The notes beneath the pieces are model-generated. The model saw nothing but the letters and a program-made list of their open reading frames with translations. It ran no database searches and had not been told where the DNA came from. Positions 25,443 through 33,856 of a stretch of DNA of 64,000 nucleotides are shown here, piece after piece. Source of the DNA: Streptomyces fungicidicus (GTDB lineage: Bacteria > Actinomycetota > Actinomycetes > Streptomycetales > Streptomycetaceae); contig NZ_CP023408.1 of assembly GCF_003665435.1 (NCBI RefSeq), positions 620,001 to 684,000 of the forward strand. Direction: 5' to 3'. The translations under genes and the position numbers were made by a program. The first letter of the stretch is position 1. Each line of letters begins with the position of its first letter.

Positions 25443-26057
25443 GTGTCCGACCACGACGACCAGAAGGACCCGATCACCGTGACAGCCACCCCTACGCCCC
25501 GACCCGCCCCCGACGCGGAGCGGACCGACCTGCTCGCCGCGCTCGCCGCCGCGCGGGCCGCCCTCACCACGACCACGCGAGGACTGAACGACGAACAGGC
25601 CGCCGCCCGCCCGACGGCGAGCGCGCTCTGCCTGGGCGGGCTGATCAAGCACGTCGCGGCCATGGAGGAGTCATGGATGGCCTTCGTCACCGAGGGCCCG
25701 TCGGCGATGCGCCACGACCTGCCCGACGGGGTCACCTGGGCCGACCTGGCGGCCGGCACCGCCCGCGAGATCCCGCAGTGGGTGATCGACCACCAGAACG
25801 ACTTCCGGATGCTGCCCGGCGACACCCTGGACGGCGTCCTCGCCCGCTACGCTCGGGTCGCCGCCCGCACCGAGGAGATCGTCGCCTCCGTTCCCGACCT
25901 GTCACGGACGCGACCGCTGCCCGAGGCGCCCTGGCACGAGCCGGGAGGAGTGCGCAGCGTGCGCCGGGTCCTGACGCACCTCGTCGCCGAGACCGCGCAG
26001 CACGCCGGCCACGCCGACATCCTGCGCGAGACGCTCGACGGGCAGACCTCCACCTGA
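25443..26057 (+). CDS. DinB family protein (DUF664-type thiol transferase-like)
   Basis: About 204 residues forming the four-helix DinB/YfiT fold. Putative metal-site histidines lie in LIKHVAAMEESWM, in the middle (VIDHQNDF), and in VLTHLVAETAQHAGHADILRE. Relatives include mycothiol-dependent S-transferases. The start could be GTG 25443 or GTG 25479; the latter has AGGA about ten bases upstream. It is divergent from a WYL regulator and followed, after a strong hairpin, by an AlkZ-like gene. Confidence 0.85.
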   Translation: MSDHDDQKDPITVTATPTPRPAPDAERTDLLAALAAARAALTTTTRGLNDEQAAARPTASALCLGGLIKHVAAMEESWMAFVTEGPSAMRHDLPDGVTWADLAAGTAREIPQWVIDHQNDFRMLPGDTLDGVLARYARVAARTEEIVASVPDLSRTRPLPEAPWHEPGGVRSVRRVLTHLVAETAQHAGHADILRETLDGQTST

Positions 26058-26069
26058 CCGCCGCCGCCC

Positions 26070-26102
26070 GCCGGACGGACGGAGCACCCCCGTCCGTCCG
26101 GC
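26070..26102 (+). terminator. Strong hairpin terminator after the DinB gene
   Basis: GCCGGACGGACGG (26070-26082) and CCGTCCGTCCGGC (26090-26102) form a perfect 13-bp stem with a 7-base loop, 13 bases after the DinB stop. There is no U-run, as is common in Streptomyces. It separates the DinB gene from the AlkZ-like gene 42 bases later. Confidence 0.8.
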
Positions 26103-26143
26103 GCTCCTGCCCTCCCCTCACGCCCGCCGTCGAAGAGATCCGG

Positions 26144-27235
26144 ATGCCACTCCTCACCACCCGGGCGCTCAACCGCGCCACACTCGCCCGGCAGTCGCTG
26201 CTCGACCGCGCCGGGACACCGGTCCTGGACGCCGTCGGTCACCTCTGCGGACTGCAGGCGCAGGAACCCCAGGAGCCCTTCGTCGGGCTCTGGTCCAGGC
26301 TGGGATCCTTCGACCCGGCGGAACTCTCGGCCCTGCTGACCGGGCGACGCGTCGTGCGGACCCACCTGATGCGCCGCACCGTGCACCTCGTCACCGCCGG
26401 CGACGCCCTGGCCTGGCGCGCCCGGCACGACGCCATGCTGCGCCAGCGGGTCCTCGGCGTGTACCGCCGTGAGCTCGACGGAGTGGACCTCGGCGAACTC
26501 GCCGCCGCGGGCCGCGCGGTGCTGGCCGACGGCGAGCCGCGCTCCATGGGCGACCTGGGACGCGCGGTCGCCGGGCGCTGGCCGCGGCCGACGGCGCGGG
26601 CGCTGGGGGAGACGCTGGTCGGCGCGCTCGTGCCGGTGGTGCAGCTGCCGCCCCGCGGACTGTGGCGGACCAAGGCGGGCGCGCGCTACGAACTGCTCTC
26701 CTCCTGGCTGGGCCGCGAGATCGACCCGCTGCCGGCGGACGCCTCCGACCCCGTGGGCCAGACGCTGGTACGCCGCTATCTCGCCGCGTTCGGCCCCGCC
26801 GCCTCGGCCGACCTGCGCGCCTGGTGCGGCCTGGCCGGGCTGCCGGCCGCCGTCGCCGCCGTACGGCCGGAACTGGTCGCCTTCCGCGACGAGCGGGGCC
26901 GCGAACTCCTGGACCTCCCCGACGCGCCGCGTCCCGATCCCGGAACCCCGGCTCCCGTGCGGTTCCTGCCGGCCTTCGACAACGCGATCCTCGGCTACCA
27001 GGACAGGAGCCGGATCATCGACGACGCCCACCGCGGACTGTCGGTCGCCGGTGAGCGTGTCGTCCTGGTCGACGGCCGGGTCGCCGCCACCTGGCGTGCC
27101 GACGGCGGTGCCGTGACCGTCACTCCGCTGGGCCGGCTGTCCCGTGCGGAGCGGACCGACGTGGCCGAGGAGGGGCGGGCGCTGGCCCGCTTCCTCTCCG
27201 GCGGCGGCAGTCCGCCCGTACGGATCGGCGGCTGA
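26144..27235 (+). CDS. AlkZ/YcaQ-like winged-helix DNA glycosylase family protein
   Basis: A 363-residue member of the HTH_42 (winged-helix DNA-binding) family that includes AlkZ and YcaQ/AlkX. The N-terminal helix region contains LCGLQAQEPQEPFVGLWSRL; the Q-A-Q triplet near residue 39 fits the catalytic Q-phi-Q motif of AlkZ-type glycosylases. THLMRRTVHLV and PVRFLPAFDNAILGYQDR are further family landmarks. AlkZ enzymes unhook bulky N-alkyl purines and some DNA crosslinks. ATG 26144 is chosen where the family start lies; the ribosome-binding site is weak. Glycosylase activity is inferred, not shown. Confidence 0.8.
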   Translation: MPLLTTRALNRATLARQSLLDRAGTPVLDAVGHLCGLQAQEPQEPFVGLWSRLGSFDPAELSALLTGRRVVRTHLMRRTVHLVTAGDALAWRARHDAMLRQRVLGVYRRELDGVDLGELAAAGRAVLADGEPRSMGDLGRAVAGRWPRPTARALGETLVGALVPVVQLPPRGLWRTKAGARYELLSSWLGREIDPLPADASDPVGQTLVRRYLAAFGPAASADLRAWCGLAGLPAAVAAVRPELVAFRDERGRELLDLPDAPRPDPGTPAPVRFLPAFDNAILGYQDRSRIIDDAHRGLSVAGERVVLVDGRVAATWRADGGAVTVTPLGRLSRAERTDVAEEGRALARFLSGGGSPPVRIGG

Positions 27236-27254
27236 CCGGGTCCGGCGGACCCGG
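27236..27254. terminator. Bidirectional hairpin terminator
   Basis: CCGGGTCC (27236-27243) and GGACCCGG (27247-27254) form a perfect 8-bp stem with a 3-base loop in the 29-bp gap between the convergent AlkZ-like and enoyl-CoA hydratase genes. Confidence 0.65.
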
Positions 27255-27264
27255 CCGGGAGCGG

Positions 27265-28047
27265 TCAGCGGGCGTGCTGCTGCTGGGTGAGGACCGCAGC
27301 CAGGAGCTCGGGGTCGAACAGCGAGGTGTCGGCGAGCCGGGTGGTGGCGGTGAGCGAGTTCAGCATGGCCTTGGTGACCCGCAGGGCGGAGGCCGGGCGG
27401 CGCAGGACGGGCTTGGCCCAGGCCATGACGGCGTCGTCGAGCCCGTCCGGCGGCACCACCTTGTGGAGGACGGACAGACCCAGGGCCTCCTGGGCGTCGA
27501 AGACGCGTGCGGTGAGGATCAGCTCGCGCACCCGGGCGACCCCCACCTCACTGATCAGACGGGGGAGCAGCCCGCCCCAGGCGGGAGGCAGACCGAGGGC
27601 GAGCTCGGGCAGCCGGAAGGTGGCGCCCTCGGCGCCCACGCGCAGGTCGCAGGCGAGCGCGAGGCCGACGCCGGCGCCCACGGCCCGGCCCTGGACGCGG
27701 GCGATGGTGAGGGCGGGATGGGAAGTGAGGGCCTCGCAGACGCGCAGGGCCTTCGCCCCGTTGGCGCGGATGCCGCCGCCGGCCGGGTCCTCGGCGAGGT
27801 GCCGGGGGAACTCGCGCCGGTCGCCGCCGAGACAGAACTCGTCGCCCGCCGCGGCCAGCACCAGGACCCGTACCGCGGGGTCCCGCTCGTCGAGGACGGT
27901 GAGGAGGTCCTCCAGCATGACGTCGGTGACGGCGTTGCCCTCTTCGGGGACGTTCAGTTCGACGGTGAGGAGGGGACCCTGCCGGTAGGTGCGCAGGGTC
28001 TTGAGTATCCGGTCGACGGGGAGATCGACCCGGGGCGGGGTGCTCAT
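27265..28047 (-). CDS. Enoyl-CoA hydratase/isomerase family protein
   Basis: A 260-residue crotonase-fold protein. FCLGGDRREF is the first oxyanion-hole segment and VQGRAVGAGVGLALACDLRVG the second. ALGLPPAWGGLLPRLISEVG follows, with no clear second catalytic glutamate, so hydratase versus isomerase or another crotonase reaction is open. Its ATG overlaps the stop of the first P450 (ATGA), making it the last gene of the conservon-P450 operon. That location suggests the P450 and crotonase act on a common, perhaps CoA-linked, substrate; this is inference from operon structure only. Confidence 0.88.
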   Translation of the reverse strand: MSTPPRVDLPVDRILKTLRTYRQGPLLTVELNVPEEGNAVTDVMLEDLLTVLDERDPAVRVLVLAAAGDEFCLGGDRREFPRHLAEDPAGGGIRANGAKALRVCEALTSHPALTIARVQGRAVGAGVGLALACDLRVGAEGATFRLPELALGLPPAWGGLLPRLISEVGVARVRELILTARVFDAQEALGLSVLHKVVPPDGLDDAVMAWAKPVLRRPASALRVTKAMLNSLTATTRLADTSLFDPELLAAVLTQQQHAR

Positions 28048-29309
28048 GTCGTTACTCTCAGTGAAGTGATGCGGCGGAAGACGAGCCGGGAGACGTCGTA
28101 GGCGGGGGGCGCGGCGGGCCGCAGGGTGGGGAACCGTTCCAGCACCTGGGCGATCAGCTCCCGGGCCTCGGTGCGCGCCAGGGCCGCGCCGAGGCAGTAG
28201 TGGGCGCCGCTGCCGAAGGTGATGTGGCCGCCGCCGCGCAGGATGTCGAAGACCTGGGGGTCCGGGTTGCGCCGGGGGTCGTGCGCCGCCGAACCGTAGA
28301 GGATGTGGACGGTGGTGTCCTTGGGCATGGGGGTGCCGGCGAGGACGGTGTCGTCGGCGGCGACATGGGAGTTGAGCCACACCGGGGGGTCGTAGCGCAG
28401 GCTCTCCTCCACCAGGTCCTCGATGTGCTCCGGGTGCGCGCGGAGCCACTCCGCCCTGGCGGGGTCCTCGGTGGCGAACCGCACCGCGTTGGTCAGCAGC
28501 ACCGCGCTGGTCTCCAGGGAGGCGATGGTGATGAACATCGTGAGGTGGTAGATGACCCGTTCGGCGGCGGCCGGGTCGTCGGGGTACTGGGCGTCCCAGT
28601 AGTGGATCCAGCCGGTGAGGACATCGTTGCCAGGCCGCGCCCGGCGGTCGCGGATCAGCTCGGAGAAGAAGGCCCGCATCTCCAGCGTGGCCTGGGCCGC
28701 CTGGGCGAGTTCGTCCTTGCTGGGGAACAACTCCTGCGCGTAGGCCTGCCGGTGGGTGAAGTTCAGGATGTGCGGGATGTGCTCCTCGGGGATGCCGAGC
28801 CACTCGCAGACCGTGCGGACCGGGAGGAGTTCGCCGACGGTGTGGACGAAGTCGGCCTCCCCGTCGGTGCGCAGACGGTCCTCGAGGTCGTCCAGCAGGA
28901 CGGAGGCGAAGGCGGCGATCCGGGGACGCAGGTCCTCCAGGGTGGCGCGGTCGAACGGGTTGCCCAGTGCCCGTCGCTGACAGGTGTGCGCCGGCGGGTT
29001 GAGACGGGAAAGGGTGCCGCTGAGCTCCTGGGTGGCCAGCTCGTGCCATCGCCTCGGGTCGGGCTGCCGCTCCTGCCAGGCGAAGTCCGGCACCAGCCAG
29101 TCCCTGCTGCGCAGGACCTGGCTGCATGCCTCGAAACTGGTGACGAAGTAGCCGCCCCAGGGGGACGGTACGACGTCCCCCAGGGCGCGCAACTCCTCCC
29201 AGAACGGGAGGGGGTTGGCCTGCCCTTCGGCCGAACGCAGGCGGCGGAAGAGCGAGATGACGGCTCGGCGGTGGCTGGTGGTCCCGCGTATGTCGCCAAC
29301 GGCGGTCAC
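28044..29309 (-). CDS. Cytochrome P450 (conservon-associated, CYP154-like position)
   Basis: A 421-residue soluble P450. The ExxR motif is present (EESLRYDPP) and the haem-binding loop is FGSGAHYCLGAALARTEAR. The I-helix reads IASLETS, acceptable but not the common AGxxTT. GTG start with AAGGAG seven bases upstream, so it initiates independently although it lies 106 bases after the previous P450. It is coupled to the enoyl-CoA hydratase. In known conservons (cvnE/F) the second P450 belongs to CYP154; here the family name is inferred from position. It would need a ferredoxin and reductase, absent from the window. Confidence 0.92.
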   Translation of the reverse strand: MTAVGDIRGTTSHRRAVISLFRRLRSAEGQANPLPFWEELRALGDVVPSPWGGYFVTSFEACSQVLRSRDWLVPDFAWQERQPDPRRWHELATQELSGTLSRLNPPAHTCQRRALGNPFDRATLEDLRPRIAAFASVLLDDLEDRLRTDGEADFVHTVGELLPVRTVCEWLGIPEEHIPHILNFTHRQAYAQELFPSKDELAQAAQATLEMRAFFSELIRDRRARPGNDVLTGWIHYWDAQYPDDPAAAERVIYHLTMFITIASLETSAVLLTNAVRFATEDPARAEWLRAHPEHIEDLVEESLRYDPPVWLNSHVAADDTVLAGTPMPKDTTVHILYGSAAHDPRRNPDPQVFDILRGGGHITFGSGAHYCLGAALARTEARELIAQVLERFPTLRPAAPPAYDVSRLVFRRITSLRVTT

Positions 29310-29332
29310 GCAGAGCTCCTTTTACTGGATGC

Positions 29333-29344
29333 TATTGATCAATA
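29333..29344. promoter_or_regulatory. AT-rich perfect palindrome between the two P450 genes
   Basis: TATTGATCAATA is a perfect 12-bp inverted repeat about 24 bases upstream of the downstream P450 start, in an unusually AT-rich 106-bp gap. It may be an operator for an internal promoter. Confidence 0.35.
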
Positions 29345-29415
29345 CCGCCGGAACCTACCCTTCCACCTACCCGTGTCATGCACCCCTATGTGTTGCTCCT
29401 GTCACATGCCGTGTG

Positions 29416-30762
29416 TCAGACACGGAAGATGTCCAGGAAACTGCTCCAGAATCCCTTTCGCCGCGCCGGCTCCGGCCGGGCCGCGGCGGACGAGGACGAC
29501 GCGAGCGGCTGCTGCGCGCCCGGCGCCGAGGCACGGTCCTGGAGCGCGGCCGCCATCCGGGTGGCCGGCGTGGGGCTGAACGTCACCGGCAGCGCGACCA
29601 GGGCCCGGTGGAACGGTCCCGGCCGCCACTCCAGGTCCTTCTCCGGCACGGCCAGGGTGAGGTCCGGCAGCGCGTTGAGGAGCCGTTCGATCGCGGTGGT
29701 GGCGATGACCTGTGCCGGGTCCTTCGCGGGGCAGGCGTGCGGCCCGGCCCCCCACGCCAGATGGGCGCCCTTGCTGTGCTTGCGGCGGGCCTCGGCGAGC
29801 GCGGGGTCGCTGTTGGCGCCCGCGAAGGAGATCACCACCGGGGTGTTGGCCTCCGCCACATGGCCGCCCAGGTCGACGTCCTGCACCGGGTAGTGGGTGG
29901 CGTAGTTGGCGATCGGCGTCTGGTTCCACAGCACGTCGTCGAGGGCTTCCTCGATCAGCATGCCGCTCTGCCGGCCGCCCGCCCCGGAGAGCAGCGGCAC
30001 CAGGGCGCTGCCGATGAGGCTGCGCTCGGGCTCGATGCCGGCGCCCATCAGCAGCACCAGCTGGTCCTTGAGCTCCTCGTCGGTCAGCCCGGCCGGGTGC
30101 TGGATCAGCCAGGAGGTGACGTCGTCACCGGGCTGGCGCCGCTTGAGCGCGATCAGCTCCATGAGGCAGGCGGTGAGATCCTCGTTGGCGCGCAGCGCGT
30201 CCTTGCCGTCGAATATCGCCGACAGGGCGATGGTGATGGTGTCACCGATGTCCGCCGGGCAGCCGAACAGCCTGTTGAACAGCAGCAGCGGCAGCAGCTT
30301 GGCGTAGTCGTTGAGCAGATCGGCCCGGCCGCGCTCGCTGAACTGGTCGATGAGGTAGTCGGCGATCGGCTCGACGTCGCGCCGGATGCGCGTGGTGCTG
30401 AGCCGGGCCAGGCTGTCCACCACGGCCTTGCGCAGCCGCAGGTGCACCGCGCCGTCGGTGAACAGGCAGTTGGGCCGGTACACCATCATCGGCAGCACCG
30501 GGTTGTCCATGCCGATCCGGCCCTCGTTGAGCGCCTTCCAGCGCCGGGCGTCACGGGCGAACAGCTCGGTGTTCTGCAGCACGCGCAGCGCCATCTCGTG
30601 CCCGACGACCAGCGTGGCCTCGGTGCCGGGGGCGAGTTCCACGGGGCCCGCCGGGGCGTGGGCGCGCAGCCGGTCGTACACCTGCTGGGGGTCGGCGGCG
30701 AACGCGGCGTCGTGCATGGGGCATCTGCCGGCGCTGGCCGCAGACGGGGTGTGAGGATCCAT
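29416..30762 (-). CDS. CYP157-like cytochrome P450 lacking the ExxR motif (CvnE)
   Basis: A 448-residue P450 in the conservon. Haem ligand Cys344 lies in WGAGPHACPAKDP, with Trp replacing the usual first Phe. The K-helix ExxR is replaced by DVLW (276-279, followed by NQTPIANY), recalling the altered ExxR of CYP157 enzymes from conservons. The I-helix segment LLMGAGIEPERS lacks the usual acid-Thr pair. A ~50-residue Ala/Ser/Pro/Arg-rich tail ends in RRKGFWSSFLDIFRV, which could be an amphipathic anchor. GGAAG precedes the ATG. It follows the GTPase gene by 59 bases. Catalytic ability is uncertain. Confidence 0.9.
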   Translation of the reverse strand: MDPHTPSAASAGRCPMHDAAFAADPQQVYDRLRAHAPAGPVELAPGTEATLVVGHEMALRVLQNTELFARDARRWKALNEGRIGMDNPVLPMMVYRPNCLFTDGAVHLRLRKAVVDSLARLSTTRIRRDVEPIADYLIDQFSERGRADLLNDYAKLLPLLLFNRLFGCPADIGDTITIALSAIFDGKDALRANEDLTACLMELIALKRRQPGDDVTSWLIQHPAGLTDEELKDQLVLLMGAGIEPERSLIGSALVPLLSGAGGRQSGMLIEEALDDVLWNQTPIANYATHYPVQDVDLGGHVAEANTPVVISFAGANSDPALAEARRKHSKGAHLAWGAGPHACPAKDPAQVIATTAIERLLNALPDLTLAVPEKDLEWRPGPFHRALVALPVTFSPTPATRMAAALQDRASAPGAQQPLASSSSAAARPEPARRKGFWSSFLDIFRV

Positions 30763-30821
30763 GAAGTCTTCCTTAGTGATCCGGGAAACCGCTGTTCCCG
30801 GTCCGGGAGGGCGCGGAGCGG

Positions 30822-31424
30822 TCAGCCCGCGCGCTCGAGCAGATGTCTCACCAGGGCGATCAACGCCTTGGCGGACGACTGCTGGTCGCGGGCGTCGCAG
30901 TAGACGACAGGGGTGTCCGGGAGCAGGTCCAGCGCCTCGCGCACCTCCGCCTCGCTGTAAGTGGCGGACGGATCGAAGCAGTTGACGGCGATGGCGTACT
31001 CCAGGCCGTACCGCTCGATGAGGTCGATGACGGGGAAGGTCTCCTCCAGCCGCGCCGGGTCGACCAGGAGCAGCGCCCCGAGCGCACCGCGCGCCATGTC
31101 CTCCCACAGCTGCATGAAGCGCTGCTGGCCCGGGGTGCCGAACAGGTACAGCACCAGGTCGTCGCTGAGGGTGAGGCGGCCGAAGTCCAGGGCGACCGTG
31201 GTGGTGGTCTTGTCCGTCACCCCGCGCAGGTCGTCCACGTGGACGGACGCCTGGGTCATCTTCTCCTCGGTGCGCAGCGGAGTGATCTCCGACAGCGAGC
31301 CGATGAGGGTCGTCTTGCCCACGGCGAAATGGCCGACGACGAGGATCTTGGCGGCGTTGGTCACCGCGCTGGAGACGTAGATGGACCTCTGCGCCGTCTC
31401 AGCCGATGAGGGATTGGAGTCCAT
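30822..31424 (-). CDS. Conservon small GTPase (CvnD)
   Basis: A 200-residue Ras-like/MglA-type GTPase. P-loop GHFAVGKTTL, switch segment TTTTVALDFGRLTL, and DxxG-equivalent FGTPGQQRF are clear. The guanine-specificity motif reads NCFD instead of NKxD, as is usual in CvnD proteins. The start overlaps the end of the DUF742 gene by 26 bases. In characterised conservons CvnD binds GTP and associates with CvnA-C at the membrane, like a eukaryotic G-protein assembly. Confidence 0.92.
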   Translation of the reverse strand: MDSNPSSAETAQRSIYVSSAVTNAAKILVVGHFAVGKTTLIGSLSEITPLRTEEKMTQASVHVDDLRGVTDKTTTTVALDFGRLTLSDDLVLYLFGTPGQQRFMQLWEDMARGALGALLLVDPARLEETFPVIDLIERYGLEYAIAVNCFDPSATYSEAEVREALDLLPDTPVVYCDARDQQSSAKALIALVRHLLERAG

Positions 31425-31773
31425 TCAGAACCTTCTCGAGGGTCGCTCTGTCAACGTTCTGGGCCCGGGGCGGCTCGGCCCGGCGCAGCAGGTGCCCCTG
31501 TTCCGCTAAATCGGTGAGCAGCAGCCGGGCCACTCCGACGGGCAGGCCGAGGTGGCCCGCCACCTCGGCGACCGACAGGTAGCCACCCGCGCACAGCTCC
31601 CAGATGGCCCTGACCTCGGGCCCGGCCCCCAGCGGAAGCGTCCGCTCGGGAGCCAGGGTGACCAGGGTGTGCAGTGCCAGTTCGTCCGAGGACGGCAGGC
31701 TCCGCCCGCCGGTGATGACATAGGAGCGGACGAAGTCGCTGGTGACGGACGCTTCCTCGCCGGGGGTCGTCAT
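31399..31773 (-). CDS. DUF742 protein (CvnC)
   Basis: A 124-residue DUF742 protein: DFVRSYVITGGRSLPS at the start, then a predicted winged-helix-like part (GGYLSVAEVAGHLGLPVGVARLLLTDL). Third gene of the conservon, overlapping the roadblock gene by ATGA. It has no known enzymatic activity; in the S. coelicolor Cvn9 system it joins a complex with CvnA, B and D. Confidence 0.9.
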   Translation of the reverse strand: MTTPGEEASVTSDFVRSYVITGGRSLPSSDELALHTLVTLAPERTLPLGAGPEVRAIWELCAGGYLSVAEVAGHLGLPVGVARLLLTDLAEQGHLLRRAEPPRAQNVDRATLEKVLNGLQSLIG

Positions 31774-32171
31774 GCGCCGCCGCCATGGTCGGAGCGCGGG
31801 GCCACGCTCATCGCCTTGCTCAGCGCCGTCACCGTCTTCTGCATCCGGAACGACATGGCCTCCATGTCGACGTCCAGCGCCGCCGAGACCGCGAGGTAGG
31901 CACCCTGCCCCGCGGCGATCAGGAAGATCCAGCCGCCGTCGTACTCCAGCAGCGTCTGCTTCCAGATGCCGTGCCCGGCCCCCACGAAGCCGGCGACCGC
32001 CCGGCTGAGGGACTGCATGGAGCTCATCGCCGCCGCGTTGGTCTCCGCGTCGTCGCGTGAGATGTCGTCCGAACGCTGCAGCAGCAGGCCGTCGCCCGAG
32101 ACGAGGACCGCGTGGCGGGCTCCACGCACCTCGAGCACGTCGTTCAGCACCCACGACAGGTCGGTGTTCAC
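31770..32171 (-). CDS. Roadblock/LC7 domain protein (CvnB)
   Basis: A 133-residue roadblock/LC7-fold protein (WVLNDVLEVRGARHAVLVSGDGLL, and the dimer helix AVSAALDVDMEAMSFRMQ). Second gene of the conservon, overlapping CvnA and CvnC by four bases on each side. Roadblock proteins serve as MglB-like partners or GTPase-activating proteins for the small GTPase CvnD; that activity is inferred. Confidence 0.92.
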   Translation of the reverse strand: MNTDLSWVLNDVLEVRGARHAVLVSGDGLLLQRSDDISRDDAETNAAAMSSMQSLSRAVAGFVGAGHGIWKQTLLEYDGGWIFLIAAGQGAYLAVSAALDVDMEAMSFRMQKTVTALSKAMSVAPRSDHGGGA

Positions 32172-33376
32172 TGGTGGTCAGGTCCTTCCGTGGTGTTCGT
32201 GTTCCGCCCGAGCTGGGTGCCGCGCGCGAACGCCCCCAGGCGTGACGCGGTCACCTCACCGGCCGACTCGGTCGTCTGCTCCTCGATGGCGGGCTCCGAC
32301 GGGGCCGGCACCACCGAGATGGGTCCCTGACGCCTGCGGCGCTTGGGCAGCCCGCCGGTGGTCGTGCCCACCACGTGCGACGGTCCCACCGGGACGGGGG
32401 CAAGCCGCTGCGGCGCGCTCTCCTGGATCTCGGCCTCGGGCTCCCGCGCCGGTTCGGCGGGGGCGACGGCCTCGGCCGCCAGGAGACTCTCCGGGACACG
32501 GATCACTGCACGCACTCCGCCGTAGGGGGACACCGAGCCGACGGACACGGCGAAGCCGTACCGGGCGGCGAGCATGCCGCACACCGCGAACCCGAACCGG
32601 GGCGGGTCGCCGAGGCCGGTGATGTCGACGTGACCGTCGGTGGACAGCAGCGTCGCCGCCCGGTCCTTGGTCTCCTGGTCCATGCCCAGACCGGCGTCGT
32701 CGACGATGAAGCACACACCCGTCGGCACGGCCTGGATGTTGACCTCGACCGGGGTGCCCGGAGCGCTGTACGTGGTCGCGTTGTCCAGCAGCTCGGCGAG
32801 GACCATGGCCACCGGCTCGACCGCCTTGCTGGCGACGGCGACACTGGCCTGGGCGTGGATGCTCACGCGGTTGAAGTCCTTGATGCGGCCCTGCGCGCTG
32901 CGGGCCACGTCGTAGACGGTCGCCACGCCCTCGCGCCGGCCCAGCCATCCGCCGCACAGCACCGAGATGCCCTTGGCCCGGCGGCTGAACTGGCTGCCGG
33001 TGTGGTCCACCGACATCAGGTCCGCCAGCACCTCGGTGTCGTTGCCGTACTTCTGCAACAGCCCGTCCAGCAGCAGCTGCTGCTCCTCGGCGAGTGACTG
33101 GAGCGTACCCATCGCAGACTTCAGCACCGCCTTGGTCGACGACTCCGCGTCCGCGCGGACGTCCGCGAGGCTACCGCGGTGCTGGGTGTCCATGGAGGCG
33201 ATGTGCCCCTGGAGCTGGTCGATCCGGCCCCGGGCCTGGCCCAGACCGGTCTCCAGATCGGTTTTCGTTCTTCGGAGCGCCAGATTGGTTCTCCGGGCCC
33301 GCTGCACTGCGAACACCGCAGCGAGGAGCACCACAAGCAGGATCCATAGCAGTGGATCCCCGATCAATGACGTCAT
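32168..33376 (-). CDS. Conservon sensor histidine-kinase-like protein (CvnA)
   Basis: About 402 residues. One N-terminal membrane helix (LLWILLVVLLAAVFAVQ) is followed by a coiled coil (about 25-95), a phosphoacceptor-like region DLMSVDHTGSQFSRRAKG, and an HATPase domain with N-box LAELLDNATTYS and G-box VDDAGLGMD. The C-terminal ~120 residues are Pro/Glu-rich and disordered. There is no extracellular sensor domain of note. ATG 33376 with GAAGAGAG is preferred; ATG 33397 is an alternative. First gene of the seven-gene operon ending at 27265. Confidence 0.92.
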   Translation of the reverse strand: MTSLIGDPLLWILLVVLLAAVFAVQRARRTNLALRRTKTDLETGLGQARGRIDQLQGHIASMDTQHRGSLADVRADAESSTKAVLKSAMGTLQSLAEEQQLLLDGLLQKYGNDTEVLADLMSVDHTGSQFSRRAKGISVLCGGWLGRREGVATVYDVARSAQGRIKDFNRVSIHAQASVAVASKAVEPVAMVLAELLDNATTYSAPGTPVEVNIQAVPTGVCFIVDDAGLGMDQETKDRAATLLSTDGHVDITGLGDPPRFGFAVCGMLAARYGFAVSVGSVSPYGGVRAVIRVPESLLAAEAVAPAEPAREPEAEIQESAPQRLAPVPVGPSHVVGTTTGGLPKRRRRQGPISVVPAPSEPAIEEQTTESAGEVTASRLGAFARGTQLGRNTNTTEGPDHQ

Positions 33377-33856
33377 GAGACTCTCTTCAAGTCGCATCGC
33401 GCCGGGATTGCTGCCGGTCCGCGCATGCGTGGGACGGGTCCGGGCCGTGGAACGGCACGGGCCTACGGCGGACCAAGCCTCAACTCCTCAGCGATGGGGC
33501 CTTAGAGACTGTCCCCCGTACGCGTTCATGACGCGCCGCCAGCCTGCTGAAAGTTTGATGATCTTATCAGGTCGGTCGTGGTAACCCGTCGCTTCGGGGC
33601 TCCACTTGGCGACCCTCACGAGACCCACACACCACACGGCCCGACGGCCTCCGCCGCGGAACCCGGGCCGGGCCAACGGGACTTCGCCACCGCATGGCCG
33701 CCGGGGAAACGGGCGTCGGCGCGCACGCACGGGCCACCCCCCGGCCGCTACGGCAGGCCGCTCCACCACGTCCAGAACCGGGTCAGCACCAGCTCCAGGG
33801 CGGCACGTCCGCGCCGGGGCAGCGGGATGACGCCGTCGCCGTGCCGCCCTCCGCGC
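33377..33856. other. Intergenic region upstream of the conservon
   Basis: These 480 bases between narI and cvnA hold the conservon promoter. An AT-richer patch at 33550-33572 includes, on the minus strand, TAAGAT, a possible -10; no matching -35 is obvious. The left half (33600-33850) is GC-rich with open frames lacking ribosome-binding sites. No strong narI terminator is seen. Confidence 0.4.

Noticed and set aside
33488..33529. 13-codon minus-strand frame upstream of cvnA as a possible leader peptide
   Set aside because: No ribosome-binding site and no attenuator-like hairpins next to it.
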